A DNA stretch of 64,000 nucleotides from Strongylocentrotus purpuratus (GCF_000002235.5 NW_022145611.1:20148114-20212113); one strand, 5' to 3'. Shown: positions 1-11,619, numbered from the stretch's first letter. The notes: generated from the letters alone by a model not told the origin. Translations and numbers: made by a program.

Positions 1-868
1 CGAGTGCATTTTGGTTACCGGAGAAGTGTAGTGATCGTTTGAAGAGAGAGCATGCACTGACGACTGTTGTCTCCCTTGGAAGATTTCCGGCCTGGGTGAG
101 GTGGAGGCGGAGATCTCATTGGGGGTGAGGATCTCTGAAGTGGGATCATCGCCAAGAAATATTAGCTTTTGGTGGAGGGTCATCCATGCTTAGTAGACCA
201 GGCTGAAGTGATGCGATTGAATCTGTAAAACAAAATGAATAACATTCATCATCATTATTAACTAATGTTCTTCTCCCTTTCACTCCTTTCTTCCGAATTC
301 TTGTTTTCTTTTAAAACTTCAAGGATTCAAATTTCTTTTCTTTTTAAATAATTTTGTCTTTGTTTTTCCAATGCACGCCTCGGTTTTAATTGAGATATCT
401 TGTAAGATTTCTCCTCTTGTTTGTCCTTGACTCACCACCTTTACTTGATTACATGATTAAGTTTTTCGCCATAGGGCTTCAACATGGTGACAATCATAAT
501 CTTAGAGCCCAGAGGCTAGATACGAGGACATTCAAAAATGATCTACTTTCTCACCTAGCTGGATTAAAGATGGTTGGGCTTCAGTTGATTGGTTATCCTC
601 ATATCTCATGGAACAGTTTCTGAAACTAAAATATGAACAAATCGAAGTTACACCTTAACTTAAACATTTTCTTGAAGATAACAAATGCAATTTTTTTTAA
701 AGGCCGAGTCCGTGGTGTTCTGTGTCGGGTTCTGTGGGTGGGTGTGAGAACGACCAAATAATAATAATATCAAAAGTATAAATATTCATGATACTTTATT
801 TGATAATCATTTAGATCATCAGAAAATGAAAGGTAGGAGTATTGGTTGGTAACTCAGAGAACAAAATA
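1..868. other. Intergenic, nothing recognised
   Basis: AT-rich sequence without a credible coding exon. The only open frame here (390-623) is short and has neither splice context nor recognisable composition. Confidence 0.5.
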
Positions 869-876
869 CATCGGAC

Positions 877-1084
877 CAGGCGCGTACGCAGGATTTTTTC
901 AAGGGGGGGGGGTTTAACATTTATAAATCGGGCCGAAAATTTCGCAACGACTCAGCCAGCCGTTGGAAAAATCCAAAAGGGGGGGTTTAGGGAAATTTAG
1001 GGGGGGTTTACACACAAAAAAATACCAAAGGGGGGGGGGTTAACCCCCCAAACACCCCCCCCCCCCCCCCTGTGTACGCGCCTG
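877..1084. mobile_element. Non-autonomous hAT-type MITE with poly-G/poly-C interior
   Basis: The element starts CAGGCGCGTACGCAGG and ends GTGTACGCGCCTG, an imperfect terminal inverted repeat opening with CAGG and closing with CCTG. The 8 bases before it (869-876, CATCGGAC) are repeated exactly after it (1085-1092). An 8-bp target-site duplication with CA..TG termini is the signature of the hAT superfamily. The 208-bp body has no coding capacity and is mostly runs of G on the left and C on the right, which could pair into a stem. The superfamily is inferred from the ends only. Confidence 0.85.
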
Positions 1085-1521
1085 CATCGGACTATATTAA
1101 ATTAAATCCAATGTATTTGGTCATTTTGTTGTCCCAAATATTACTAAGTATTGTGGTATGATGAACATAGCCTTACATCAGAAGTATTGATATTCGGTCC
1201 GAGGGGGCAATTTCAATACAGTCCCTTCACGTCATTCTAAAGTAATGGAACTCAATTCTAAATGTACAAAACCCCTTACACACAATTTTTTCTCGAACGC
1301 TAATGTTCTTGTTGGTAATTAATATCCTACTTCGAGGATCAGTACCAGAAACTGAACAGTTTCAGATTCCGATTACGGTCCAAGCTGTAGTAGGGTTTGG
1401 AAAGTAATACTCATCAGATACTAGATGGACATGCCCATGAGCTTTCATGATTTAACATAAAATCTGTCGCACGAAGGTCAGAAGGCATGGGTTATGGCAC
1501 TGATAAGTCTGTATACATGGT

Positions 1522-1544
1522 TTGAATTGAATTGAATTGAATTT
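1522..1544. repeat. Short GAATT pentanucleotide repeat
   Basis: About four tandem GAATT units followed by degenerate copies. Confidence 0.7.
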
Positions 1545-1780
1545 GGATTGAGTTGAAATTATTTCCACACCCGGGGGCAGATCCAGGGGGCGTAGGGGCA
1601 CACACCCCTTTTTTTTTCCTTCCGAACAAAAATAGCAGGAAAAAAGCTAAGAATATTCACCTAAATGTTTAGTTTACGCATTCAGAAATGCCTCAGAATG
1701 TACCATATTGAGCATCGGGTCAACATTTTCAGGGGACCCCACGCCTAAAGGCTTCGCGCTCGCAATTTCGTTCATTTCAC

Positions 1781-1815
1781 GCCCCACCCCCCCCCCCCCC
1801 CCCCCCCCCCCCCCC

Positions 1816-1855
<40 letters not shown>

Positions 1856-1881
1856 TTTGGAAAATCCTGGATCCGCCCCTG
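1781..1881. repeat. Long poly-C tract joined to a MITE-like terminus
   Basis: A run of about 75 cytosines broken by single A residues is followed by TGGAAAATCCTGGATCCGCC and CCTG. Read on the minus strand this is a CAGGGGCGGATCCAGG-type end. A related but diverged end (GGGGGCAGATCCAGG) lies near 1573 in the opposite orientation. The flanks 1565-1572 and 1882-1889 do not match, so this is probably a decayed or chimeric element. Confidence 0.45.
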
Positions 1882-3373
1882 ATCTGTATTCTAAAAAAAT
1901 TACATGATACAAGCAAACATCGAAAGAAGAAAATATTAATGTAAATGTGGTCGGATCGTAACAAGTTTGGGGTTTTGGCGTCGCGCGGGTCCAGCCTTGA
2001 GGGGGCTCTTGTACCGTAAGGGGCGACATACATGTATACTCGGTGGATGATTAGCCCTGTGTTTCAATACTTTGTGCATTTTTCTCTCCCGAACCCCTGT
2101 TTACCAGTCATTTCATTCATAATGTAATAATGAATAATGTAATCTCTATGGATGGAATATTTTGCATAGATTGGTTGTTGATATGTCGGTCAAGCCTCTA
2201 AAGCAGTTTAGTTGTCGAGAGAATATATGTTCAAAATTTGTTCACACAATTAGAAAACAGGTCTATTGTGATCAAAAAAGGTCATCGAATAGGAGAAGAT
2301 TGGGAGAGAGTCGTAAAATCCCGATCTTAATCCTTTTTTTTAAACGTTTTTTTATTGCCCATTTGATGAATGGATTATGAATTAATTACTCTTGGTACTA
2401 AAAGCTATACACGTGGAAAACCACGAAAAATGACCAATGGAGAATGGTATAGTTGAAATTATTATTGAAACACACAACATTTTATGGTTTGATTTCTAAA
2501 GAGTGAAAAGTGTATAGAAATTTCAGAATATATCAAGAATATCATTAAAAAGAAATGACATACTCCTTAAAAGCTATACCCTGCAAGTTTAGAGTGTGCC
2601 AACTTCAGTTTGATAACAATCGTTAAAATGGCGATTAGGTACGAGTCATAATCATTTCAATAAGTTAACTATATCAGAGCCATGTAACAATTATTTTTAT
2701 TTAAAAGAATCGATATACAATTAATTGTAAAACTAATTGTATCTCCAATCCTCTACAATTTATTGTATCTTCGATTAATTCTAGGGAGATACGAATAATC
2801 GTAGCTTTTTTGTGTTACAGGGCCTAGAAATATTAAACCAGATATTGTCAGAAGGTCAGAGCCTCTTTATAAAAATTAGATAGTGCCGTATTGATCGCGT
2901 GTATAGCATCGCGTGTGGACATGACTGTGTCTCTTTGACGGAATCAAAAATAAAATCGTATAATAGATTATCATCCTATTTATTCACCATTGACATCTTT
3001 GACGCTCTATGCAAAAACGACGTTGGATGATTAATCAAACTTTACAAAAATAAGCTTTTTAATCTTTTTTTTTTTATCTCTCTCTCTCTCTCTCTCTCTC
3101 TTCTCCCTTTGTATCGCGTGACAGGCTATAATCGACTTCCCTTTGCATAATTATTGTTGACTTATTTTTCTTTAAGACCCTTCAAGTATGAAGCTTTTTA
3201 ATTTTTCGTAAAGCAAAAATAGATTATTTCATTTATATTGTTATGATTGTTGATGATGGGAGCGGAGGAGGGGGGGGGGGGGCGCATTTTTTCATACAAA
3301 AGGCGAGCGGGGGAAGATCATGCGTGGGATAGTTGTTTTCTGATACATCTACTTTTTTATGTCTCTATATCTT

Positions 3374-3412
<39 letters not shown>

Positions 3413-5066
3413 CTCGTCTCTAAATGAATTTTCTTCTCTTTCTCCTCCTTCTTTTGGTTCTGTGTAAAAATGTCAGTTGTCAGAGGTAAAATACCCCCCC
3501 CCCCCCCACAATGCGAGTCAATAGATTGTCGTTTACAACGAATGTATTTAAATAGATCTGCCCCTCAAAATATCTTGCTAATTATGCCACCGGCATCTTT
3601 CTGTCAATTTTGTTTTCGACCTTGTTTAATCCCACACATGGGCGTGTTAAACGAAAAACATATCCTGACTTAAATCACATTTCTTGAATCCCGATTATTA
3701 CTTGTAATCATCGTTCCGTAATACGTATCAGGGCCAAAGTATTCAAACAAAATGGCCGCCGTGTTGTTTTGCTTACATGGTCACATATGCTGGCTGCTAG
3801 TAAGAGGTTTCCTTCTGTCGACTTACGCGAGGTGAATTAGATTAGGATGCCATAACTGCGCTTCTTTTCTTCCCAAGACAGCCGCAATAATTTGTATCGC
3901 CAAAAAGGGAGAGAAGGGGAGTGAAGAAAACATAAGAGAGTAATCTGAAGATTACATATTATTCATGACCGAAAATACCTGCTGTTTTGAGCTCAACTCA
4001 CTTTACAGGCTTCCTATATGCGTTTAAACCTTTGAGTGGCCAAAACTTCCATGATTCAATCAACAAAGACGGGTTGTTACACCATGTTAATGCGAGGTCC
4101 CTCGAAAAAAAAACTCTATCTCGGTCAGTGAACCGTTAATTTAAAAAGAAACAAAAAGTATACATTCCATAAATATTTTACCCACTATACGTTCAGTTCT
4201 GATAAGGTAACTTATATTCATTTACAGGTATGACGGCAATGTCTGGAAGATAACAAATATAATGGCCGCTGCAATATCAATTTTCCTGATGAAAATACCA
4301 GTTCTTCACACTCTTAAACCTCCTGTATCGATCAATATATTGCCGTAAAACTACTACTTAGGACTCTCCTCTGCCCCTTATTCTTTAAACATTCAAATTT
4401 TGCTTTTTGCACTTTTAAAATTTCATCAGCATCAAATCATCGTCAACATATCATAATCATCAACAACAACATTATACTAATCCATTTGTTTCTGTTTCTC
4501 CCTTTCAGTGTTCCATTATAAAAACAAAATGCATCCTTCAGTCGAAAGTAGGTCAAATCTGTCATTCTATAGTCCTTCCGCATTCCATATCTTCAAATCA
4601 GAAAATTGTTGGTAAAAGAGTATACCCGTATATCTTGCTTGCAAGCAGCGCAAAATTCGGATGGTGGAAAAGAAGGCAGTAAGGGCGGGGGAAAGGGGGC
4701 TTGTTCCTATTCTACCGTTTGTTGTTTAGTGAAGCCATGTAGATGATGACCGAGTCCCTGGATTATTCTGATTAAGAATCCTTTATCCGCGTCAAACTAA
4801 TATACCCGCCAGTTTAATGGTCCGGCTTTGTTGTACTCCCTTGTAAAGATATTTCTCGTAAGAATTCATTTCGATGAAAATCCCAAAATGGATGACATTT
4901 TATCCGACCTTGCTTTTAGCAAATCCCTTTCTTCATGATGCAGTCTTGTTTATGTAATTGTTTGCTACAAACCCAGAGCTGTTTGGGCTATGTTTACACG
5001 AGCTCCTATAACCTGATTCTCATCAGGTTTTTTCCTTCTTTTTCCCTTATGCCTGTTGCTGACGCG
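1882..5066. other. Intergenic, microsatellites only
   Basis: Contains CT dinucleotide runs at about 3077-3102 and 3379-3410, poly-G near 3268-3281 and poly-C near 3494-3507. I found no exon or RNA gene. Confidence 0.5.
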
Positions 5067-5160
5067 GCGTCTACTGATAGGACTGCGTCAGCAACTTGTA
5101 CTTGTGTTGCGTCAAAGGCAGTACAAGTTGCTGACGCAGTCCTATCAGTAGACGCAACAC
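5067..5160. repeat. Perfect 36-bp hairpin (foldback)
   Basis: Bases 5067-5102 and 5120-5155 are exact reverse complements (36 bp), separated by a 17-nt loop. The loop carries GTGTTGCGTC at 5104-5113, whose complement GACGCAACAC lies at 5151-5160, so two overlapping stems compete. It lies 50 bp outside the left end of the large transposon and is not repeated at the right end, so it appears to be independent of it. Confidence 0.9.
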
Positions 5161-5209
5161 AATTACTACGTCAGAATAAGAACTGTTTAAATATTTCCCA
5201 ATAGGGACT

Positions 5210-5766
5210 TTTAGATTGAGTGGACGAGAACGGCGCGAACGTCCACTGATCCTGCGTGTCTATGGCAAGCCGTTTCAATATTCTATTAAATTCTTGATAT
5301 CAAGAATTACCATTGCTTTACAACAGAAAATCATGTATTGATATCAAGAATCTACGAAAGACCATTAGTGCCACGAAGAAAAAAAAACACACTTTCTACT
5401 AATCTGTTTAAACAGATTACGATATTTCTTCTAATCTGTTTAAACAGATTATAATCTGTTTAAACAGATTACGGTATTTCTACTAATCTGTTTAAACAGA
5501 TTACGGTATTTCTACTAATCTGTTTAAACAGATTACGATATTTCTTCTAATCTGTTTAAACAGATTACGGTATTTCTACTAATCTGTTTAAACAGATTAC
5601 GGTATTTCTACTAATCTGTTTAAACAGATTACAGTACTTCAACTAATCTGTTTAAACAGATTATAATCTGTTTAAACAGATTACGGTATTTCTACTAATC
5701 TGTTATAACAGATTACGATATTTCTTCTAATCTGTTTAAACAGATTATAATCTGTTATTACAGATT
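5210..5766. repeat. Left terminal inverted repeat with 13-copy palindrome array
   Basis: The first 191 bp pair with the right terminus. From 5401 there are 13 copies of AATCTGTTTAAACAGATT. Starts are at 5401, 5433, 5453, 5485, 5517, 5549, 5581, 5613, 5645, 5665, 5697, 5729 and 5749. Start-to-start spacing is always 32 or 20 bp. The 14-bp spacers are ACGATATTTCTTCT or ACGGTATTTCTACT, with one ACAGTACTTCAACT variant, and the short spacer is AT. Copy 11 has a TTATAA core and copy 13 a TTATTA core. Confidence 0.95.
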
Positions 5767-5935
5767 ACCGTAGTCTGCATGTTACGTTCTATAATAGAAA
5801 ATCACGTTGTTACAAATACATAACTGATGGCCGGTCAAGCGTGCAGGACAGGACATCTGGAGCAGCATTATAGCTATACCCTTTTACGTTTTCAATGTAT
5901 CTCACGATCCTTTGGAACAGGACCTTCTTGTGGCA

Positions 5936-6244
5936 ATGGAATGTGAAGGCTTGGTTCGGAATTACTTTAATTTAGGATATAATTACAACGAAATCATTGC
6001 TTCTCTTTTATTCAATCACAATGTAGCGATAAGCAAACGAACATTGAACAGAAAGTTGCGAGACCTTGGTCTTTATCGTCGTAAAAACCATACTGATGAG
6101 TTAGATGTAGCTTGCTTTATTCTACAGGAACTTCAGAGTTCAGGGTGCTTACATGGTTATCGATGGATGCACCTGAAATGCATCCAAAATGGTATCAACA
6201 TTGACAAAGAAACTGTTCGGCATCTACTCGGAGTGTTAGACCCA
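5936..6244 (+). CDS. IS3EU-like transposase, N-terminal part (interrupted)
   Basis: First of three pieces of the transposase of the large transposon. The in-frame ATG at 5936 gives 103 codons ending in LDP at the Harbinger insertion point. Residues about 10-50 (including NEIIASLLFNHN and SKRTLNRKLRDLG) look like a helix-turn-helix DNA-binding region. The following segment, with GYRWMHLKCIQ and IDKETVRHLL, matches the linker before the integrase core in animal proteins of this family. An open frame extends upstream without an ATG, so a 5' exon cannot be excluded. The original protein would be about 384 residues over all three pieces. As it stands translation runs into transposon sequence and stops at 6277, so the gene is broken. 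Confidence 0.8.
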
Positions 6245-6880
6245 TTGGGTGGTATTCTCGAAAGCGGCCTAAGTTAAATCAGTGGCCTAAACCTGGTTTA
6301 AACCATGGACTATCTTTTTTGCTATTCTCGAAGGTGGCCTAAAGATAAGCCAGGCTTAAATACGTCATAGTTCGGCCTAACTTTAGGCCGCTCAGAGGGC
6401 AGGTTTAAATACGTCATAGTTCGGCCTAACTTCGCGTGACGTAACTTTTTAGTTAAATCGACTGTCCGCGGAGAGTGAACGGTAAGTTTTGCATTTGAAT
6501 TTCTATATTTGATAACAATTTACACTCTTTTGTATGGATAAGCGCTCATGAAAGTTACACCAGCTAATAAAGTATTTTTGTTACTTTAATGTTGCTGTAC
6601 TGGTGATAATCTAAAATGCTTTTAACTGAATACATTTGGGGAAACTTGGTAAATGTTCACAGTGTTCGCAGAGCAGTCCCATATGTGCAAATAATTGTCG
6701 GTTAACATTTTCATTTCCTGAGATTGAGCAATTTCTTACCGGGTAATTTTTTTCTTGGCACTATTGTACTTTTGTACGCATATAACACCGTAACACCACC
6801 TTAAAACTATCATTGCTAGACGTAGAAACTACTTGTATAGTGGATTTTTGAGACGCTGTTGCCTAAAAGTGGACTAGCAT

Positions 6881-7284
6881 GCAGTCTCTTTCGTTCGTTA
6901 GCCTCTGATTTGGGTAGTGTCGGCTGTTGTGTTGTGGGTTGGAAAGTAATAACTATTAAGCTAAATAAATGCAAGTATAGAGACAAACAAAATGGAGCCT
7001 TCAGAAACACGTGTGGTTGCTTTGGTAGTTTAATCCAGACTCAATATCCATGTGCTTTTACATGTATAATGTAGTGAACAGAGGACCTTGCATACATTCA
7101 TTGTGTGTATGCATCTAATATGAATAACAATGAACTGTGGCTTAACAGCTGCAGTGCATTTCTAAGTGGCATGTTAATTTCAATTGCATGTTAGTTTCAA
7201 TGAACCTGTTTTTAAACGTAACATCCGCTCCTCTCTTTCAGGAGCCGACCCTACCCAAATCAGAGGCTAACGAACGAAGAGACA
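6881..7284. repeat. Internal inverted repeat in the Harbinger element
   Basis: Bases 6881-6925 and about 7243-7284 are complementary over about 40 bp with one mismatch and one indel. The core is CTACCCAAATCAGAGGCTAA plus CGAACGAA. The right copy follows a polypyrimidine tract ending in CAG, so it may be an exon border, with the left copy an inverted duplicate of it. The arms enclose about 320 bp. Confidence 0.8.
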
Positions 7285-7690
7285 GAAATTTCGGTCTGGT
7301 ATCACCTCTGCCTGAGCTGCAGCGCTAGTAGTTGTGGCTGTTGGTGCAATAATTTTTTACAGGACGATGATGATTTTCAGAACTACCCCCCCCCCCCCCA
7401 AGAAAAACAATTTTTTTAAAACAATATTACTAGACCTAGATCTAAATTTCATCAATAAGAGTCTAGTCTAGACAGGTCTAATAGAAATTGAAAGGAAATG
7501 GACAGAAGCTTCCTTTTTTTGACATACATTTGTTGATAATGTTACAATAGTTTAGTCTAATAATACTATTAGTTAGTAAACTACAAAGAAAGAGAAATTA
7601 TAATATCTTATCAAATATCAACATATTTTTCATCTTGATTTTCTGCTATTTCAGGTTCTTTTCAATTGATGCATGGGGATGAAAAAAGAA

Positions 7691-7970
7691 GGCCTCTCCC
7701 AAGCTACGGTGTCCCGCCTTGTGAAGTCCATCTCAATAGCCATTGCCAGGAGATGGGAGCAATACATCTCAATTCCTTCAGCAAGAGAGGCAGTCCTGCA
7801 GAGTGCAGACCCAACATGAATTGTATAATAACTGCCATTTCCCTGGCGTTAATATGGTCGGTGCTATTGATTGCACCCACATAGGTGTCTCCAAGCCAGT
7901 TGGCCAAACACCAGTTATTTCCTGAACAGGAAAAATATATACTACATTTTTCTTGGAATGTCTGCTGGTG
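7691..7970 (+). pseudogene. Harbinger nuclease (HARBI1-like) remnant
   Basis: Frame 7691-7801 encodes GLSQATVSRLVKSISIAIAR followed by RWEQYISIPSAREA, as found in HARBI1/PIF-Harbinger transposases just before the nuclease core. After a frameshift, 7830-7925 encodes NNCHFPGVNMVGAIDCTHI. The D of GAIDCTH corresponds to the first catalytic aspartate of the DDE nuclease. A further shift gives FLNRKNIYYIF, matching the family's FINRKNYHSIN block. I could not find the second aspartate, the glutamate or a Myb-like partner ORF. The element is therefore non-autonomous and dead. Confidence 0.8.
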
Positions 7971-9879
7971 AGTAAAGCTGTAATTACGCCTAAATTTTGT
8001 AAACTAAATCATGTTTATACAATTTTTATTAAACAGATCTGCTGATTTTATGAATCTGCAGATGTGTTTACAGGTACATTATGAAGTGATTTAAAATTGT
8101 TTTGTCTGATGAATGTAGGTGCAATCTACACTCAAACTTTTATTCATTTGAAATCGGCATGAGCTAATATTTTCAGCTCGATTGCCATGGCTACCAGTCA
8201 CTCCTGAAAGTGACAGCTTGGCCTAGACTTCCGGGCGGAACTATCTGAAAATAAGACACAAATAATCAACAGTTGATTAATTACTTTCAAATTTGGGTCA
8301 GAAGAAAATTCAAACCTACCACTAACAATTATGGACCATATCAGACTTAGAGACCTACAAACTGCAGTACAGTATAGTGCAGTAAATTTTCATTTTACTT
8401 TTTCCCTTTCACGAAGCTCATTTTGGGAGATAACATAAACAAAGACAATCTTTGGTCTAATGCTAGATTGAACTAAAATGGAAAAGTTGGGCTCTAACGA
8501 TTAGGGCCTTGTAAAATCTCCATTCCAGGCTGCGTTTACATCTAGGTTAGGCCAACTGTCGGCTGGTTATCTAAGTAAGATGTAGACCTCTAGACTTGAT
8601 TTTAGGGAAGGGACTAACTTGGCTATAGACTTTAACTACTTAGGGCTTTCTTAGGCCATGACATGGCAAGTACAACTTGGTGCAAGCATATTTATGAGAT
8701 AGTGCTGCAAGAATGTGTATGTTTGTTCTTGACTTTAAAAGAGAAACCGGTAGTCATTCTGTAAATCAATGATTACTAGTAACTGAGTGGGGAGGGGTGC
8801 CTAGTCACCGCCTACATGAAAGGCGCCTTAATTTTTTTTTAAAGTTAGAATATGATTGACACTATAACGAAGACCAATTATCAATGGAGTAGATCTTTGA
8901 TATTTTAATGAGGTATAAACCTTTTTATTTTTGTTTCAGGATGATGTTTTTCTTCAGTAAAATAAATGAAGTCAAATTCCCTGATAACTGAGACAAATTC
9001 AGAGAGAGGAAGGAGAACTACTGAGCTGCTGAATATCTGACAGGTAGGCTGTACGAATAAGTTGTTGTTTGTATGCCCAGGTACTTCAAGGATGGCATTT
9101 GTTCATTCACATTTTTCAATCAATACTTTCATGTAATTGATTATGCACTCCACTTTTACCACAATGTACATGCAAGACCTTTTTAATGTTTAACAGAAAT
9201 AGGTTTCAATGTGCTTCCTTTCATTATTTCTCTTTTCATTCAACAGACATACTTGCAAGGACTATGAAGTTCTACTTAGCCTCTTCAATGAACCAGACTC
9301 CATCTGCTGTAACTGTGACTGCATGGGGATCAAAACCTTTGAATTATAATCCTCATAACATGAAGCTATGGTAACAAACAAGCAACCATTGATAAAAAGC
9401 CTGATATGTCCTTGTTGTGTATGTGAACCACAAAGCAACCATCACTCATAAGGATGTTTTTATGTACATCAGATGTTCATTGTTTCACTGGAAAAATTGT
9501 GATTTAGAATCATTTAAGAAATCATGTTTCATGATGTGTTTTATAATATAGTGCAAGTCATGAAACACGGCTCAAAAGTAGACTATGCTTTGTTTTAAAA
9601 AAATGGGAAAAAGTAATGAAACAAATACATAACATTTAATTCTAATAGTTTCAAGTAGCAGATTTTGAGGCTATTGGAGCTTAATATTTGACCTTCAATT
9701 TTATAATCGTATTCATTGTGAATTACAATCTTTTCTGTTTTAAGAAAAATAAATAAATTGAACATAATTGTTGATATGTTATATACAATATTCCATTCAT
9801 ATCTTTTGATTTTAAGTGTGCATACTGTTGGGTTCATTGAATTATACATGGAAAAGTCTTGAAATAGAACAGTGAGGGA

Positions 9880-10016
9880 ACAGAGAGGGAGAGAGAGAGA
9901 GATAGAGTAAAAGAGAAAGGGAACCAAATGAGAAAGAACAATTTAATGGTGAGAGAAATAAACAATGATGTGAGATAGTGTGTGTGTGAGAGAGAGAGAG
10001 ATGGAGATAGGGAGAA
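9880..10016. repeat. GA-rich microsatellite
   Basis: Imperfect GA/GAGA runs with a TGTG segment, inside the Harbinger element. Confidence 0.7.
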
Positions 10017-10039
10017 AGAGTTGGGGGGGGGGTACAGTG

Positions 10040-10480
10040 CCCCCTTTTTCAAATGCCCCTTTTTATATAGGAAAGTTCCCTTTTAACTTTGTAAGAAGTG
10101 CCCCTTTTTCCATAGAAAAAGTGCCCCTTCCCCTTTTCACCTCTGATAAGTGCCCCTTTAATTTTGACACGCGCCCCTTTTCCTTTGACAAGTTTCCATT
10201 TTCCTTTGCAATAAGTGCCCCTTTTTCACTTTTAAGAAGTGCCCCTTCACCTCTGATAATTGCCCTTTTTAAATTTGAGAGGTGCCCCTATTAACAACAA
10301 ATGCACATTTCCTTTTTTTTAAGTGCCTCTTTTTCATTCTCATAAGTGCCCCTTTTAAAATATGTTCAATGCCCCTTTTCAGGTGTGATATGTGACCCTT
10401 TTCACCTCTGATAATTTCCCTTTTAACAATGATACAATTCCAGCAAGTGCCCTTTTTGTTGGTGCTGCCCCCCGCTTTGG
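10040..10480. repeat. Degenerate minisatellite built on AAGTGCCCCTTTTT
   Basis: About 16 imperfect units, mostly 25-35 bp apart, carry the core GTGCCCCTTTT followed by AT-rich filler and TTTGA or CTCTGATAA. It lies inside the Harbinger element and explains the short open frames there. Confidence 0.8.
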
Positions 10481-10500
10481 AAGTCGCTCCGCCGCCCCTG

Positions 10501-10663
10501 GACGTCATATTGCTCAAGTTGTCAAAGTGATGCATCCTCTCCACACTGCGCGCATCTATTGTCTTAGCCCATTGTCTTAGTACATTGTGACGTCATATTG
10601 CTCAAGTTATCGAGGTGATGCATCCTCTCCACACTGCGCGCATCCATTGTCTTAGTGCATTGT
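10501..10663. repeat. Tandem duplication, 88-bp and 75-bp units
   Basis: Units start with GACGTCATATTGCTCAAGTT at 10501 and 10589, and a third start is aborted at 10664 (GACGTCG). Unit 1 carries an extra internal CATTGTCTTAG duplication. Each unit contains a CRE-like TGACGTCA start. Confidence 0.85.
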
Positions 10664-10883
10664 GACGTCGCAGCTTCGGTACTGAGCATGTGCAGAAACC
10701 GTAACCATGGTGAATAATCCATGGACTAAGTTAGGCCAGGTTTAAACCATGGATCAGTTAGGCCACCTTTCGAGAAATGAAAATGACTTAGGTCAGCGGC
10801 CTAAGTTAAGCCTGGCCTAACTAAACCACGGTTTAACTTAGGCCAGGTTTAACTTAGGCCGCTTTCGAGAATACCACCCAATA

Positions 10884-11402
10884 GGTCTTGAATACCGATC
10901 ACGTAGAAGGCTACGAAGGCGTTTATATCGAGGACGGGGACCAAACTTTATATGGCATCTAGACTCCTATGACAAATTAAAACCTTTTGGAATCTGCATC
11001 AATGGATGTGTAGATGGCTATTCAAGGAAGGTAGTTTGGCTAGAAGCTTACACGACAAACAATAATCCCAGAGTAATAGCTGGATACTACATGCAAACGG
11101 TTAGGAAAGAGATGGGATGTCCTCGTGTCATTCGATCAGATTTTGGAACAGAGAATAACACTGTCCGCCAAATGCAACAATTTCTGCGCAGAAATGGTGA
11201 CGACCCACTTGCGTCTGAAAAGAGTTTTATGCAAGGAACGAGCCAGCATAACCAAAGAATAGAGAGTTGGTGGGGCGTCCTTAGAAAGCACTCTATACAG
11301 TTCTGGCTGAACATGTTTGGACAAGTGAAAGATCAAGGTCACTTTACTGGAGATCACCTGGACAAGTCACTGCTGCAGTTTTGTTTCATGAATCTAATTC
11401 AG
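10884..11402 (+). CDS. IS3EU-like transposase, integrase core part
   Basis: Second piece of the transposase, 173 codons open from the Harbinger border to a splice donor CAG|GTAAAT at 11403. It holds a full DDE triad: D in WHLDSYDKLKPFG (base 10962), D in VIRSDFGTEN (11139) and E in NQRIESWWGVLR (11262). That is D-x58-D-x40-E, typical of retroviral-type integrase/IS3-like folds. CVDGYSRKVVWLE and the FGTEN block are hallmarks of the animal proteins with this core. There are no internal stops or shifts, so the gene was probably intact, and perhaps active, when Harbinger landed in it. It must be spliced to the next piece (phase 0). Confidence 0.85.
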
Positions 11403-11619
11403 GTAAATTGATATGTGTTCATGCTGTTAACCAGCTCTAGAAGTGTTGGTCGAGGTCGAGCGATCCCAATAGCTCACTTAAGCCTTTAATTTGGATGGGG
11501 GTATGTTCTGCTTTCATCCCAAAATAACAAAATAAAATAAATTTATTTTTCATGGCTCAACTTTTACCAACATTGTGCACTAAACATAAAATTTGAAAAG
11601 GGCCCCTTTTTAAACCAAT

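Larger units (their letters stand above)
6244..10882 (+). mobile_element. Harbinger DNA transposon nested in the transposase gene
   Basis: Bases 6244-6278 and 10848-10882 are perfect 35-bp inverted repeats (ATTGGGTGGTATTCTCGAAA at each tip, continuing AGCGGCC). Subterminal GGCCTAA and GGTTTAAAC motifs are repeated at both ends, including a duplicated block around 6357-6430. The interior contains a decayed Harbinger nuclease (7691-7970). The insertion splits the host ORF after codon LDP, and the frame resumes at 10884 with GLEYRSRRRL. A 3-bp TWA target duplication is expected for this superfamily, but the borders (CCATT on the left, AATAGG on the right) do not resolve one cleanly. Confidence 0.9.

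Noticed and set aside
1565..1889. Complete MITE bounded by GGGGGCAGATCC and GGATCCGCCCC
   Set aside because: Ends are related, but the flanking 8 bases do not match and the arms diverge; kept only as a terminus fragment.
1674..2033. Gly-rich and Pro-rich open frames
   Set aside because: Produced by the poly-C tract at 1785-1855.
5401..5766. CRISPR-like array of palindromic repeats
   Set aside because: Spacers are constant (14 or 2 bp) rather than unique, the array is repeated inverted at the other end of a transposon, and the host is an intron-bearing animal.
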